A stretch of 64,000 nt of DNA from Daedaleopsis sinensis (lineage: Eukaryota > Basidiomycota > Agaricomycetes > Polyporales > Polyporaceae): positions 4,092,001-4,156,000 of the forward strand of contig CM066301.1 in assembly GCA_033807695.1 (NCBI GenBank). The letters are read 5' to 3'. Numbering within the stretch: the first letter of the stretch is position 1; every line of letters begins with the position of its first letter. Below the pieces are notes generated by a model. The model did no database searches and was not told the DNA's origin. It saw nothing but the letters and a program-made list of their open reading frames with translations. Made by a program: the position numbers and the translations under genes. Below are positions 1-11,535 of this stretch, piece by piece.

Positions 1-604
1 TTACGAAGCTTGAACATCCAAGGGGACTCGAGCTCCATGTTGCTGAGGAGGGCGACAGCAGATTGAGGCATAATGACTGTGCGAGTCCAGGTTGCATGAA
101 TATGTGATGTGGATAGCGCACGGTGTTAGAAGACATACTCTTGCCACCATAGCTGACATTATCCCGCTGCCTTCCAGGAAGCAAAGCGACGCTATAAGCC
201 TTGAAGTATTCATCGTAAGCCCTAGGATTTGGTCGTCCGATGCGATGAGCCGGGTGTCCACCGAATCCTCTATCCGCGGGTGAGTGGAAGCCGTCCGCAC
301 ATAGATGTAGCGAACGTACAGATGAGCGAACAATCCGGCAGGACCTCCACCAGCAAATTGATCTTGATCAAACTAGTTCATAATCAGAGCAGGTAGCACA
401 AGGTAAATGTGGACGTACGAAAGCCATGGTAGGGAGATGGTGGTCGGAGTACAAGAATTGAATTGAGCAGGACGCGGCGGGAGGCCCAACGCCGCAACGC
501 GTAATTGGGCGCTTGTCCTCACGTGTGCGACACTGGGCGCCAATACCGCGTCTTGCAGCTTTGCGCATTTCGAGGCCGACTTCGATCCATCTTCCCCGTC
601 CACC
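1..604. other. Region upstream of CCT4 without a recognisable gene
   Basis: All six frames hold only short open stretches without family resemblance or a consistent splice pattern. The last 100-150 bp before the ATG at 605 presumably contain the CCT4 promoter, but I see no clear TATA box. Confidence 0.5.
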
Positions 605-2653
605 ATGTCTGTCGCCGCCCCTTTTGCCCCTCCTGCTGTCTCCGGGTCAAACAAATCCTTCAATGACAAGGTACGTACCGAGGCTGGCATGTTGCGATCT
701 CCAACTGACCGACTACTACCAGGGTAAACCTATGGAAGTGCGCCTGTCTAACATGGTCGCTGCGAAGGGTACGGTCAATTGGGATTCTCGTTATCATGGT
801 GCGCGAACACTCAAAGGACGCGTGAATAGCGATTAGCGACGCAGTGCGGACATCATTAGGCCCGAGGGGTATGGACAAGATGGTGCGTACCGTCTAACGA
901 TGATTTTGGTATCCCCAACTCATGGTTGCTGCGATCTATGTCAGATTCAAACCTCAAAGGGCGAGCTCATTATCACTAATGACGGCGCAACGATCTTGAA
1001 GAGTATTCAGGCATTGCACCCTGCTGCCAAAATGGTGTGTACTCTGTCCTACTCTTTTATTTGCAGAACCTTAACAGGTGATCAGCTTGTCGATCTATCC
1101 GCGGCGCAAGACGTTGAAGCCGGCGATGGTACAACGTCTGTAGTTGTCCTTGCTGGAAGCTTCCTTGGCGCTGCAGAGAAGATGCTCCAAAAAGGAATGC
1201 ACCCAACTGTGATCGCAGAATCGTTCCAAAAAGCGTCGGCGAAGGCAGTCGAGTTTTTGACGGAGCTCTCCACCCCAATCAACCTGGACGATAAGACATC
1301 ACTCCTGCGCGCCGCTACTACCTCTTTGAACTCGAAAGTCAGTGAAATATGCGACTTAGGTCGAAGATGTCTCACTGAATGCGCATTCACCAATAGATTG
1401 TGTCCCAATACTCGTCCACCCTTGCACCTATTGCCGTCGCTGCTGTCCTTCGTCTTGTGACCCCTACTTCCTCCAACGTCGACCTCCGAGACATCCGGGT
1501 AGTGAAGAAAGTGGGCGGAACGATCGAGGATACCGAGCTGGTCGACGGTGTAGTCCTTAACCAAAATGTTGTCACCACAGTCGGCGGTCCAACCCGGATC
1601 GAGAAGGCGAAAATCGGCATTATCCAGTTTCAATTGAGCGCGCCCAAACCTGACGTGCGCGGCGCATACCGTTATTCGTCTTCAATACTAATGAAGAAAT
1701 TTGTAGATGGATAACACCGTCGTGATCAACGACTACCGTCAAATGGACAAGGTGATCAAAGAGGGCCGGCAATACCTCCTCAACATGTGCAAGAAGATCA
1801 AGAAGGCAAACTGCAACGTTCTTCTCATTCAAAAATCCATCCTCCGCGACGCCGTCGACGACATCTCCCTTACCTTCCTGAAGCGGCTCAACATCCTCGC
1901 TGTTAAGGACGTCGAGCGTGACGAGATCGAGTTCCTCTCAAAGAGCTTAGGCGCAAAGCCCATAGCAGACATAGACGGGTTCACGGAGGACAAGCTCGGG
2001 TACGCCGATCTCGTCGAGGAGACCACGCACGCAGGCGCCAAAGTCGTGAAGATCATGGGTGTCAAGAACAGAGGGCGTACAGTCAGTGTCTTGGCGATGG
2101 GAAGCAACAGCCTAGTCCTCGAGGAGTGCGAGCGGAGTCTGCACGATGCGCTCTGTGTCGTTCGCTGTCTTGTGAAGAAGCGGTACGTCTGCTGCATCTG
2201 TTCTACGCTACCCAATTAACATACAGTCATGCAGAGCAATGATTGCGGGTGGCGGCGCGCCCGAGATTCATGTCTCGCGGTTGTTGTCGCAGTACGCCCA
2301 CACGCTCAAGGGGATGGAGGCGTATTGCTTCCAGGCATATGCGGATGCGTTGGAGGTGATTCCAACGACGCTCGCCGAGAACGCTGGTCTTCACCCGATT
2401 GCCATCGTCACCGAGCTCCGCAACCGACATGCTCTCGGCGAGCGGAACGCTGGCATCAACGTCCGCAAGGTAATGACGCACTTGACCTATATGCGCGGGA
2501 ATTTCACTAATTTCATGAATTTAGGGTCTCATCTCGAACATCCTAGAAGAGGACGTCGTCCAGCCGCTGCTCGTTTCCACGAGTGCGATTGAGCTCTCAA
2601 CAGAAACTGTTTGCTTGCTGCTCAAGATTGACGACTATGTCCAGACACGATAG
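605..2653 (+). CDS. CCT4: T-complex protein 1 subunit delta (CCT4)
   Basis: Subunit of the cytosolic ring chaperonin CCT/TRiC, which folds actin, tubulin and WD-repeat proteins using ATP. The spliced protein starts [19 protein letters not shown] and includes GPRGMDKM and TNDGATILK (nucleotide pocket), the ATPase motif GDGTTSVVV (from about 1110), an apical domain with [13 protein letters not shown], and the delta-like C-terminus [16 protein letters not shown] followed by [15 protein letters not shown]. The ORF is cut by about seven short introns; the first donor follows SFNDK at about 670 and the last intron lies near 2470-2523. The ATG at 605 sits in a good context (ccaccATG) and the stop is TAG at 2651. 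Subunit identity rests on the delta-type C-terminal block. No damage is seen. Confidence 0.95.
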
Positions 2654-2722
2654 ACGAGTGTAGTTCAACAAAGTGTACAGATATACTGCTAGCGCTTCTG
2701 ATTAGTACTCGATGTTGGCCGG

Positions 2723-5700
2723 TCACCTGAGAGTCGCCTTGATAATGTTTTGCAACTGTTCGTCCTCGCTGCGAAGCCACCATAGGCAACTGTCGTCATC
2801 GCTCTCCTTGAGGCGCACGGCTGCAAGGCCAGTCTTGTTCAAAGGATCTGGCGGGTCTGCGCAGATGACTATCTTGAGGTCTCCTACACCACACAGTTAG
2901 TTATGCGACAACGCATGTATGGAGCAACATGCCTTCAAACGGTGGCGTGTCTCGTTCAATGACTCTGAGCCGTCTCTGTAGCCCCTGCAACTTCCGCAGG
3001 ACGGTATCTATCGACGACTCGCACCATCCGCGTGCTGCGCCAGACTTTAGCGCATCCCATGTTGCTCCGAAGTCTAGCTCTCCTATGCTCATATTTTCCA
3101 TTGCAGCAGCGATAGAGGGAGGAGCAGGGTCAGACATAAACGGCGAGTCGAGCGCGATGAGGTCCGCAGGCACCATCTACACATGCTATGAGTGTCACCG
3201 TAAGGCTCGCTTGAAGGTGAGTACGTACCGAGGGCTCTTCATCCAGTATCTGCACGATCGGGAGCGGCGATAGCCCCTTCTGTAGCTGTTGCGGGGAGCT
3301 CTGCAACCAGGTTCCCTCAGCCACCGACCATGACGAGAAGATTAAGCCCTGCGGAGACTCACACTGGGAATGGACCGCAGATCGGACGTCTGCGCTGCGA
3401 GCGTCAGGTCCCCCGCGGTGACGGTCATCGTCATCGGGTCCTGGTACGACCTGTGCGATGCGCTCCCGCCATCCTCCGAGTGGCGCGAGCTGCCGCTGCT
3501 CAGCCTGCGCAGACTCTGCGTGGGCTTCGGGGGCTCATACGCGGCGTAGCGGAGCCTGCTGGGAGCGTGTGCAGGCGAGGCTCGAGACGAGAGCGGCTCA
3601 GGCGTGTGCGGCTTCAGCGGGGGCGAGCGAGGAGCGAGTGAAGGAGAACGAGAGGCTGAGGGCGCTTTCTGTTGGCTGGCTTCGTACTGCTCGAGCGAGA
3701 CGACGAAGTCGGGGAGCTACGAGCGGTGTGGGTCTACGTCTTCAGTGACAAACTGCGAACACACGACATACCGATGAGGACTGAGTACCCGCGAGGATAC
3801 GCTGGAGGGCCTCCTTCGTCAGTGTCGTGAATTGGTCACAACGCTGTTTCCGACCGTAAGTGTGCCATTCTGAGCGCGAGGCCTTTTGACGTACCCATCG
3901 TATGTGCCGTCCGCTACGCGCGTGTAGCTCCTTCACCGCTGCGACAGCCTCATATGGAATGTCGTCCGATGCAGCGGAGAGCCTCAACATGGTGATAAGA
4001 CATGCATCTTGAACCGAGGCTACAATACGGGCTCGATGAGAGATTGCGTTCAATGTGATAGTACTGGTTATACTGACCGGAATAAGAAGCGATGCGCGCG
4101 GAAAGCCCACGCAACAGTTCGTCGGGTGAGACTGGAGACAGCTCGACGTACTCGCAGAATAAGGCCGCCAGGATAGCCATGAGCGTAGGTCCTAGCTCGC
4201 TCTCTGTGTCGATGACGGTAGCGAATAGCACACCTATACATGCGCTCCGCCATGCGGGGTCAGCTACGAGAACATAGCTGATTAACGACCCCCTCGGGTG
4301 ATATATCAAATTTACGCACCGACATGGATGCGAACGAGCATCTCTTCAACGGCGTCTTGCAAGACGGGTCTTCGATTCACAGGGCCATCACCTTCGGCAT
4401 TCTTGAGGACGGTCTTAAGCTGGTGAGCATACGCTTCCCCATTGTTGCCGCACAAGACGTCGAGGATCTCTAACAAGCGCGGTAGGTTGTCGTCAGAGCC
4501 TTGTGTTGAATTTGATGGTAGGTCGCCATGTAACGCTCGTGCATAGTAGGATTCGACGATCGCCTGATCGACGTGATATAATGTTCGCAGTGTCTGTATC
4601 ACAGCAAGAATGATTAGCAGAGTTAGTTTGGAGCTAAGAAACACAATCACCTGCTTCCTGATCAGCTTGTCGTCGCTCGCGAGGAGCTGCATGACACGTT
4701 CCACCTCCCACCCTTCTAGTACTGGGGGTATATCCGGACCAGTGCCAGCCCAGAGCATCGGGTCCACTGACGAGAGGCAGCTAACGAATAGGTATAAACC
4801 ATTAGGGTCGTTGGATGTTAGGAGATGACGAGTCTCTTTGACGATCGAGATCCCCGTAGTAGTCTGGACTTCTTTTAGATCCTTGGTATCGGAAGCGGCG
4901 GCGACACGAAAGCATTGGTGGATGATAGCTGCGTGGGTTTGTGGTTAAATGCATCACTCGACCTAAGACACTGAACCGCGCAACACACCATATGCTGGGG
5001 GTCCCAGGGGAGCGTAGTGTTCTAGAATTTCCACAACTATCTTCAAGTCATTAGCTGATGGGCTGAGCTGCGTTTAGTTCTCCGTGATGAAGAATAGTGC
5101 GAATGGACCCACGTTAGCTGAGAGATGGCACGGAGAGTGTTTTTGAGAAGCATACTGTCTGATGGACGAGGCCTGTGCGCCCAAGTCGCATCCAACAGCT
5201 CCGACATAACGATGTGATATTTCTCAGCAGGGAGAAGCTTCGCCTGCACAATCGGGCTTAGCTGTTAGCGTGTCGGACGTGTTCAAAAACATTGAGCTTA
5301 CATTAACCAACGTGTTTCCCAATCTCAGGGCCGAGCTAACGACTACAGGATCCGGGTCTTTCAGACGCTTTCCAGTCTTGCTCACCACATCCTTCAGGAT
5401 GTTCGGTTCAAGTTGTGATAGAGTGTCGAATGCGAGCAAGGTGCGTCGTTTGACGTGCGCGCTGTGGTTCGAAAAGAGTTGATATATAAGAGGACATACA
5501 GCATTGATTTACTGACGAGTGGTGAGAGAGGAGGTCGTGTAAACGCGATTGTATAGCGGGTATGACGTCTTGGGAAGGAGATTGTATCAAAGTATCGAGA
5601 GCAAGACAGATCCGTGACACTTCTGGGCTCTCGAGGTCCTACGAGAAGTCAAGCTTGCCCAAATATTCTTCATTCGTGAACTCACCTTTCGTATGGAGTT

Positions 5701-6174
5701 TACGAGCATAAGTTGCAGCTCGTGCTCCGAAGGCATCACTTCCGCACAAAACATGTACCCTGCCCCGGTACTCTAGCCTCGTCATCGAAAGCGACCACAG
5801 GTCACGTACCCGTCCGCTTGTTCTGTATCGTTTGCCCGGCTTCCGCGAGATTGATCGCATGAGGAAGAGCAAATTCGAGGTCCAAATGTACGCCAGGGTT
5901 GACAGTCATGGCGCAGTATAGCAATAGGACCAGGCATTCCTTGCATTGCTTCTGCGTCGAGCATGAGCCCCCGCCTCATCACTCCTAGCTTCGCTAATTT
6001 CCTTCCGACTTCACTCACCAGGGTCAGTGTTGACCAAGCGAGCTGATTGCGAATTGAGTGTACTTCCGCAAGCAGGATTTGGTCGGTAGCTTGGGGTGTT
6101 GCGCTCTCTACTTTGCGAACGAGCGCATAGTGAGCTCTGCTCATCGCTCCCGACGACGAGAACGGGACGTCCAT
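2723..6174 (-). CDS. AP-type adaptor complex large subunit, probably AP-4 epsilon
   Basis: Large adaptin of a vesicle-coat adaptor, expected on trans-Golgi membranes for cargo sorting. The N-terminus MDVPFSSSGAMSRAHYALVR is followed by a helical-repeat adaptin trunk with blocks such as CLVLLLYCAMTVNPG, LEFALPHAINLAEAG, KRLKDPDPVVVSSALRLGN and LLASDDKLIRKQTLRTLY. A Pro/Ser-rich hinge (about 3750-3330, for example PLKPHTPEPLSS) comes next, then a short C-terminal part ending WWLRSEDEQLQNIIKATLR. The gene has roughly ten introns. The trunk resembles epsilon adaptins more than alpha or gamma, and the ear is short, so the AP-4 assignment is an inference while the adaptin family is clear. The start at 6174 lies 180 bp from the divergent BUB2 start, which suggests a shared promoter. 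Confidence 0.8.
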
Positions 6175-6354
6175 GTCGTAGTACCAGCAAAATCAAGAGC
6201 AGATGTTGAATAGCGCGAGCGGAGAGTCCAACATTACATAGAGTGGTCGCGGTTCACGGTCAAGTTCATCAGCCGAGAAACCCAACTGTAGCGCGTTCTG
6301 GTTTCGTGCTTCACCACCAACAACACCACCACCACCACTCGACACCTTCCCTTC
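6175..6354. promoter_or_regulatory. Bidirectional promoter between AP-4 epsilon-like gene and BUB2
   Basis: The two start codons face away from each other with 180 bp between them, so both promoters must overlap here. A CA/CCA-rich stretch (about 6312-6345) precedes the BUB2 ATG. No TATA box is obvious, which fits housekeeping genes. Confidence 0.55.
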
Positions 6355-7661
6355 ATGTCGAGCTCTAAGGACTCTGCTGCCGCGGCGACGGCGCATTCAT
6401 TCACCAAGATCCTGAACCAGTACAAGAGCGCGAGCAAGGCACGTTCGACGAACGACATGGAGGAGGCAACCAAGAAGTTGCGGCGGCTGATTCTCGTAGA
6501 CGGGATTCCATCTGCTGTGGTACGTCTCTGAATCCATGGAAAGTCTCTTTGGTTGTCCACACGTCGCGAACAGGATCCAACTCTACGCCCGAGGATATGG
6601 AAGGTGCTTCTCCGCGTACGAGACGTGTCGGCGGAGTCCTTCCTGGAGTATGTTGCGAGAGGACCTTGTGAGGTTCGGGAGAAGATCAGAAATGATACAT
6701 TCAGGTATGTTCATGCCTCGACTTCATGTAACACGCGCATATACGCGGACTGCGCGAGTGCCATGTAGTGGAACTACTGTAACACGTCTCTGATAATGTA
6801 TGGCAGGACGTTGGCGACAGATCGTGGCTTCAAGGAACGCGTGAGCGAAGACATGCTAGTCCGGTTGTTGGACGCGTTTGTGTGGCGGAATCATGGTGAG
6901 TTCGGCTTGCTCTATCCACCCTTCAGATGGTCACGACTGTCTCAGACCGAACAGAGAACGACCAACTTGGTTTCACCTATGTTCAAGGGATGAACGTGCT
7001 GGCCGCGCCATTCCTATACACCATGCCCTCGGAACTAGAAGCCTTCTATTGCTTCGCCAAGTTCATTGAGGAGTCTTGCCCGTTATACGTCCAACCGACA
7101 CTGGAGGGGGTACATTGTGGACTGAAGGTGCGACATCTCTCCTTGTGCATGTGCGTTCAGATATTCAACGTGCCCTTCTCAGCTCTTAGACCGATGTCTC
7201 AAGATCGTGGATGCTGAACTCTACGCTCATCTACGCTCGAAGAACCTCTCAGCCGAGATATACGCCTTCCCATGTGGGTCTTTTGGGAATATCGGGAACA
7301 ACTATTGTGTTGACGAAGGCGATTGCAGCCGTCCTGACATTGTGCGCATGCACTCCTCCACTCGATCAAGTGCTGCAGCTCTGGGATTTCCTCCTTGCTT
7401 TTGGAGTGCATCTCAACGTCCTCTGCGTTATAGCGCAGCTGCTTCTGATGCGCGACGAAGTGATGAACTCTTCGAGGTGGGTGGTATAATCTGGATTAGT
7501 TGGCTCGCGCTCACACTCGTCCCAGTCCTATGCGTCTTCTTCGCACCTTCCCTCCTCTAGAGGCCCTACCAGTGATTGGTATCGCTGTCACCCTAGTCAG
7601 GGACCTACCGACGGATTTATACGACGAGCTGGTCAAACATCCGTACGCCGTGCGGGACTGA
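6355..7661 (+). CDS. BUB2: TBC-domain GTPase-activating protein, BUB2/Cdc16 type
   Basis: Scaffold/GAP half of the two-component GAP (with BFA1/Byr4) that restrains the Tem1/Spg1 GTPase at spindle pole bodies, controlling mitotic exit or septation. The spliced protein begins MSSSKDSAAAATAHSFTKIL. It carries the TBC sequence RPRIWKVLLRV, the arginine-finger motif IRNDTFR (matching IxxDxxR) and the glutamine-finger region GFTYVQGMN (YxQ). Further on come LYVQPTLEGVHCGLKL, QVLQLWDFLLAFGVHLN and the C-terminus LPTDLYDELVKHPYAVRD. Both catalytic finger residues are present. About six introns interrupt it; one lies between IRNDTFR and TLATDRGF. The compact size (about 340 aa, little outside the TBC domain) and the C-terminus fit BUB2 rather than a general Rab-GAP. 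Confidence 0.85.
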
Positions 7662-7917
7662 CCTATTTGTTCTCTATCGTTTGTATTCTCGCTTTGCTTT
7701 CACGCTTGTTCCGTGCTGTCCATGTATCATTATCTTGTAGCTTTGTAACCGCATTCGACTCCTTGTCGTCAAGCGTGGCTCTGTCACAACCCGTCTCTCA
7801 CAAATTTGAGCAAAAAACACCAAATCAATACGAGAGATACAAACAGGTATGTAACTATGTTGACACTAATAGCACTGATGACTTGCGCGTAGCAGGTATA
7901 TTCTAGTAGACGTCGAG

Positions 7918-9197
7918 CTAATGTTTGCTGACCTCCTCCTCGAGCCATTCATATAGGCGACGAGCAAGGTCTTCGTCATAGGCCTCGGGGTTTGGACAAT
8001 CTTGCACGCGAGCCCACGGAATCAAGAACTGAAGTCCAGGTCAGGCCTCATTCCATTCAAACGAAATCTGCGCAAACATACTTTGCCGTTGAGCTCGACA
8101 CCCTCTGTCGACGCGCCAGCATAGAGCGGTGTAATAGCTCCCATCGGTGCGGGGTGCAGGATGGATTCCTACAACGCCAATGGGGTACGGTCAGGCCTCT
8201 CCGTTCACAAAAGGCCAAGCAAGCACGTACCATTGCCTTGCGCTGCAGCCAGTGCAAATGCCGCGTCAACTCCGTCTTCAGTACACCCGGGTGAAGCGAC
8301 ACGCTGACGATCCCTTGGTCGCCGTACCGCCTCGCGAGTTCGTTGGAGACGAGCACGTCTGCGAGCTTGCTTTGGTTGTACAGCACCTCTGTCGACACCT
8401 TCTTGCGCTCCGGGGTGTCCTTGAGCGTGTCGAACTTGATGTGTCCGACATACGCGTACCCCGAGGACGTTGTGACGATGCGCGCGTGCTTGTCCGGGGA
8501 CGTCTCCTTGCCCTTGAGGAGCACGGGGAGGAGCAGCTTGGTGAGGAGGAAGTGGCCGACGACGTTCGTGCCGAACTGCATGTCGTACCCGTCCGCAGTC
8601 ACCTCGTCGATCGGGGACCACATCACCCCTCTACACGCTTGCCATCAGCCTAACATGCAGTATGGGCAACACAGGCGCGACCGGACACTCACGCGTTGTT
8701 GAAGAGCGTGTGGAGCTCCTGCTCCTTCGAGAGGAACTCCGCCGCCGCCTTCCGCACGGACGCGAGGCTGGTGAGGTCGAGCTGGATGAAGTGCGCCTCC
8801 TTCCCCGTCTCTTGCTTCAGCTGCTCGATGGCCGCCGTCGCCCTATCGCGGCTCCGGGACGCCATATACACTTTCGCGTTGTGTATCAGGAGTTCCTTGA
8901 TGATCTCCTTGCCGATACCGGTGTTCCCGCCTAGGAGGACGACAACCGGTCACCAGTCAGCGTGGTCTATCTGAAATGCATCGGCGGGGATATCGAGCCG
9001 CCGTGGGTGGACTCGTCTCGGACGACGGATGGGAGTTTAGAGCACTAGCACTCACCAGTGACGAGCATGACCCGCCCCGAGAGGTCAGGTAGCTGGTCCG
9101 GGGTGAACTGCGGCTTTGGCGGGCAAAGCGAGTGTTGCAGGAGCTTCACCTGGCCGGTCATTTGGAAACACTGCTCGCCGATGAAAGTGTTCGTCAT
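7918..9197 (-). CDS. Classical short-chain dehydrogenase/reductase (retinol-dehydrogenase-like)
   Basis: NAD(P)-dependent oxidoreductase; the substrate is not predictable. The spliced chain starts MTNTFIGEQCFQMTGQVKLL. It then shows the cofactor motif VTGGNTGIG (TGxxxGxG, formed across an intron at about 8950-9055), the SR charge pattern in VYMASRSRDR that favours NADP, LFNNAG (NNAG), the catalytic Ser in IVTTSSGYAYVG, and the active-site Tyr/Lys in YNQSK. The C-terminus is RRLYEWLEEEVSKH, ending at the TAG at 7918-7920. At least four introns are present. The fold resembles fungal proteins annotated as WW-domain oxidoreductase or retinol dehydrogenase. All catalytic residues are in place. Confidence 0.88.
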
Positions 9198-9300
9198 GGT
9201 GTCGCGAGGCAGGAGGACAGAGTCTGTGAGGAGGGGGTGTCTGGGAGGCGAGGATTCACGGTCGGGTTGAGTTTCTGCATTTTTCTGCGTTTCGAGAGCA

Positions 9301-9308
9301 CTTATATA
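9301..9308 (-). promoter_or_regulatory. TATA box of the dehydrogenase gene
   Basis: TATATAAG reads on the minus strand about 105 bp upstream of the dehydrogenase ATG at 9197, a normal distance for a fungal TATA-driven gene with a short leader. Confidence 0.5.
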
Positions 9309-9311
9309 TGT

Positions 9312-10773
9312 ATGATTCTGGATGCAGACCTCCCCACTAGGATCGGACGCAGCGGATATCAAGACCGTGAACGCGCGATGTACTGAGTGTGCACCGCCGC
9401 ATATCGCAGCTCGGTCCTCGGGCGGTCTTGGTGGGTGCCAAGTGTGTGCCTCGATCGTCGCGACTTACGGCGATGTAAGTATTGGAATAAGTATTGGGGG
9501 TCTTCAACCCGGTTCTAATATTGGGCTCGTTTGAATGTGAGTGCAATAGCATGTGTTTTTCGGTATGAGACTATGTGTTTTTCATTGACGCATCAGTTTC
9601 AGGCCATCAAGTACGTGGCCCGCCGGCACTCTGCGAAGTCGGCGAGCTTACCTCATAGCACCTGCCCTTGTTGGGGACCCGCAGCCTGGTGGGCAGTGTG
9701 TTTTCGCGAATTCACTGGAAGCAATATCGTCAAGGGACGTATACGGTACAGTTTGCCATGGTCCCAGCCACCATGTCGGCCGTATCCTCTCTCCTCTGCG
9801 GTTCTCTCCTTGTCTGTTGTGACTGCCTGAACCTCGACTGCCCCGGCGTCTGCCAGTAGCCGTCTGTTCGACCGCCAACTGCAAGACTACCTCGTCTGCT
9901 TCATCTGCGCATGCCTCGTCGCTGTTGCTGTCACTACTCTGGGTAGGTCGCTACGAATTCCATATGGTCATAGCTGCGGTGCTGATCTACGTATACGTAT
10001 ATGATCCGCGAAGGACCAGTCCATGGCGACTGCAGAGCGGAAACTCCTTACCGCTTTATGGCCATTCCCCAAGGGGGTAGCCCAGAGTCTCAACAACGGA
10101 GCTATATGATATCTGCTATATCCGAGCTATTCAGAGGGCGGAAAGTCCGTCCTCCGACAAAGCAACTTATAGGACCTTTCCGGCGCGAAGTTCGTGGTCT
10201 CGTACCCAGCCAGACGCGCGGGTTCATGGGGACGAGACTAGAAGTTCGTAACAGGGCGGTAGGTAATACGATAGACACTCTGTGGAAAAGCTGACTCTGC
10301 ACGTATCGCAACGGAGGGCCAGATTGGCGCGGCTACTACTAGATGCCCTTCCTGAAGGCCTGACGCCAGGACTGCGGCGGGGCCTGTTGTCTACCGGAAC
10401 CTCGTCAGCGCATTTGGGTGCTGGTTGAACCTGGTTCAATGTCTACACCGCGGTCTCAGGCGGAGAGAAGTACCTGCTGGATCTGCCTCCTATACCCATA
10501 GGTCCTCGACGGCGGACACTGCAGCCGCGAAGCTCCTCCCGTGGACAGATGGAACTTCAGCGTACAACATCGACATGCTGGGGGGTGTCGAGAAATTGCG
10601 AGCCATGTACTGGTCTGTCCTCGACCAGAACGGTCTGTGGTGAAGAAGCCGAGGTCGCAAATTGTTCCCCCCGGTCTCGAGGGGTACGACACCAGGTCGT
10701 GGATGCGGAAGTCGATCTTACTGCAACCGAATTAAAGCCCATGACGTTGGCAACGATTTCGCCGGTCATGAGT
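9312..10773. other. Intergenic stretch, no supported gene
   Basis: Short open frames exist (for example around 9531-9884) but none has domain-like sequence, consistent codon use or a splice pattern. The region separates the dehydrogenase promoter from the inverted-repeat element and may contain old transposon debris that I cannot classify. Confidence 0.4.
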
Positions 10774-11189
10774 ACTACAGTTGACTCCCTTATAACCCAT
10801 ACCCTCCGGGAAGGCCAATATATTATGGGTTATTAGGGGATATGGGCTACAAGAAGTGGGCGCTTCAGATAAGCCTCGGAAGCGCCCACTTCTACCCCTG
10901 GCAAGCGCTGGCACACGGCCTCGGGCTCCCTCCTGCTGCGTAGACTTTACGTCGTATGAAGGTTCAAGGAGATATTCTGACCGTGAAATATAGGCTTGAA
11001 GCTGCACAAACAAGCCATGCATGCATAGGCTATCCCTATGGGTTTTTGTCTGGAAAATGCTATGGGTTATGGGGTATTACGGGATTATGGGTTATGCCCC
11101 CTTTCCCGAGTCGGGAAAGCCCAAAACCTATGGGTTATCACGGGTTATGGGTTATCCCAGGTATGGGTTACAAGGGAGTCAACTGTAGT
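10774..11189. mobile_element. Non-autonomous terminal-inverted-repeat (MITE-like) element, 416 bp
   Basis: The left end (10774-10803) and the reverse complement of the right end (11160-11189) match at 29 of 30 positions; both begin ACTACAGTTGACTCCCTT. Inside, the motif TATGGGTTAT recurs many times in both orientations, mainly near the ends (for example 10832, 11062, 11090, 11131, 11143), as subterminal repeats do in hAT-like elements. There is no coding capacity. I see no clear target-site duplication at the flanks (left ...TCATGAGT, right CAGGCGTA...), so the exact superfamily and borders are open. Confidence 0.7.
10852..10893. repeat. Perfect 15-bp stem hairpin inside the TIR element
   Basis: AGAAGTGGGCGCTTC at 10852-10866 is followed, after a 12-nt loop, by its exact reverse complement at 10879-10893. 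It lies off-centre inside the element and is not part of the terminal repeats. Confidence 0.85.
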
Positions 11190-11535
11190 CAGGCGTAAAT
11201 CGTAACCGGTATGGCTACGATTGAAGTTAGAACCGTCCACCCCTCACGTCAACAGTTCCTCATCGTCTGCCTAGGGAGACAAGGTTGAATGAAGTCTACG
11301 TTAGTAGTCAGGAGAGTGCAGTTTCCTACCAAGGCTCGTGAGCATATTTTGGGTACTCTGGCCTCACGTACACCGCACCGGCGTAATGGCATACGTAGTG
11401 AGTGACGTCCTGCGTGAACCGCACTAGGCCGTACACGTCTTTCGCATTGTGCAATACAATTAGGCCAATGGTTCTATAGCGTAAATATACACAGCTCCGA
11501 GTGCCCATCCTCGCAGCTCCCAATTGATCTAGTAC

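Noticed and set aside
10774..11189. GGGTTAT repeats as an interstitial telomere
   Set aside because: Spacing and sequence are irregular and the block is bounded by terminal inverted repeats, so a transposable element explains it better.
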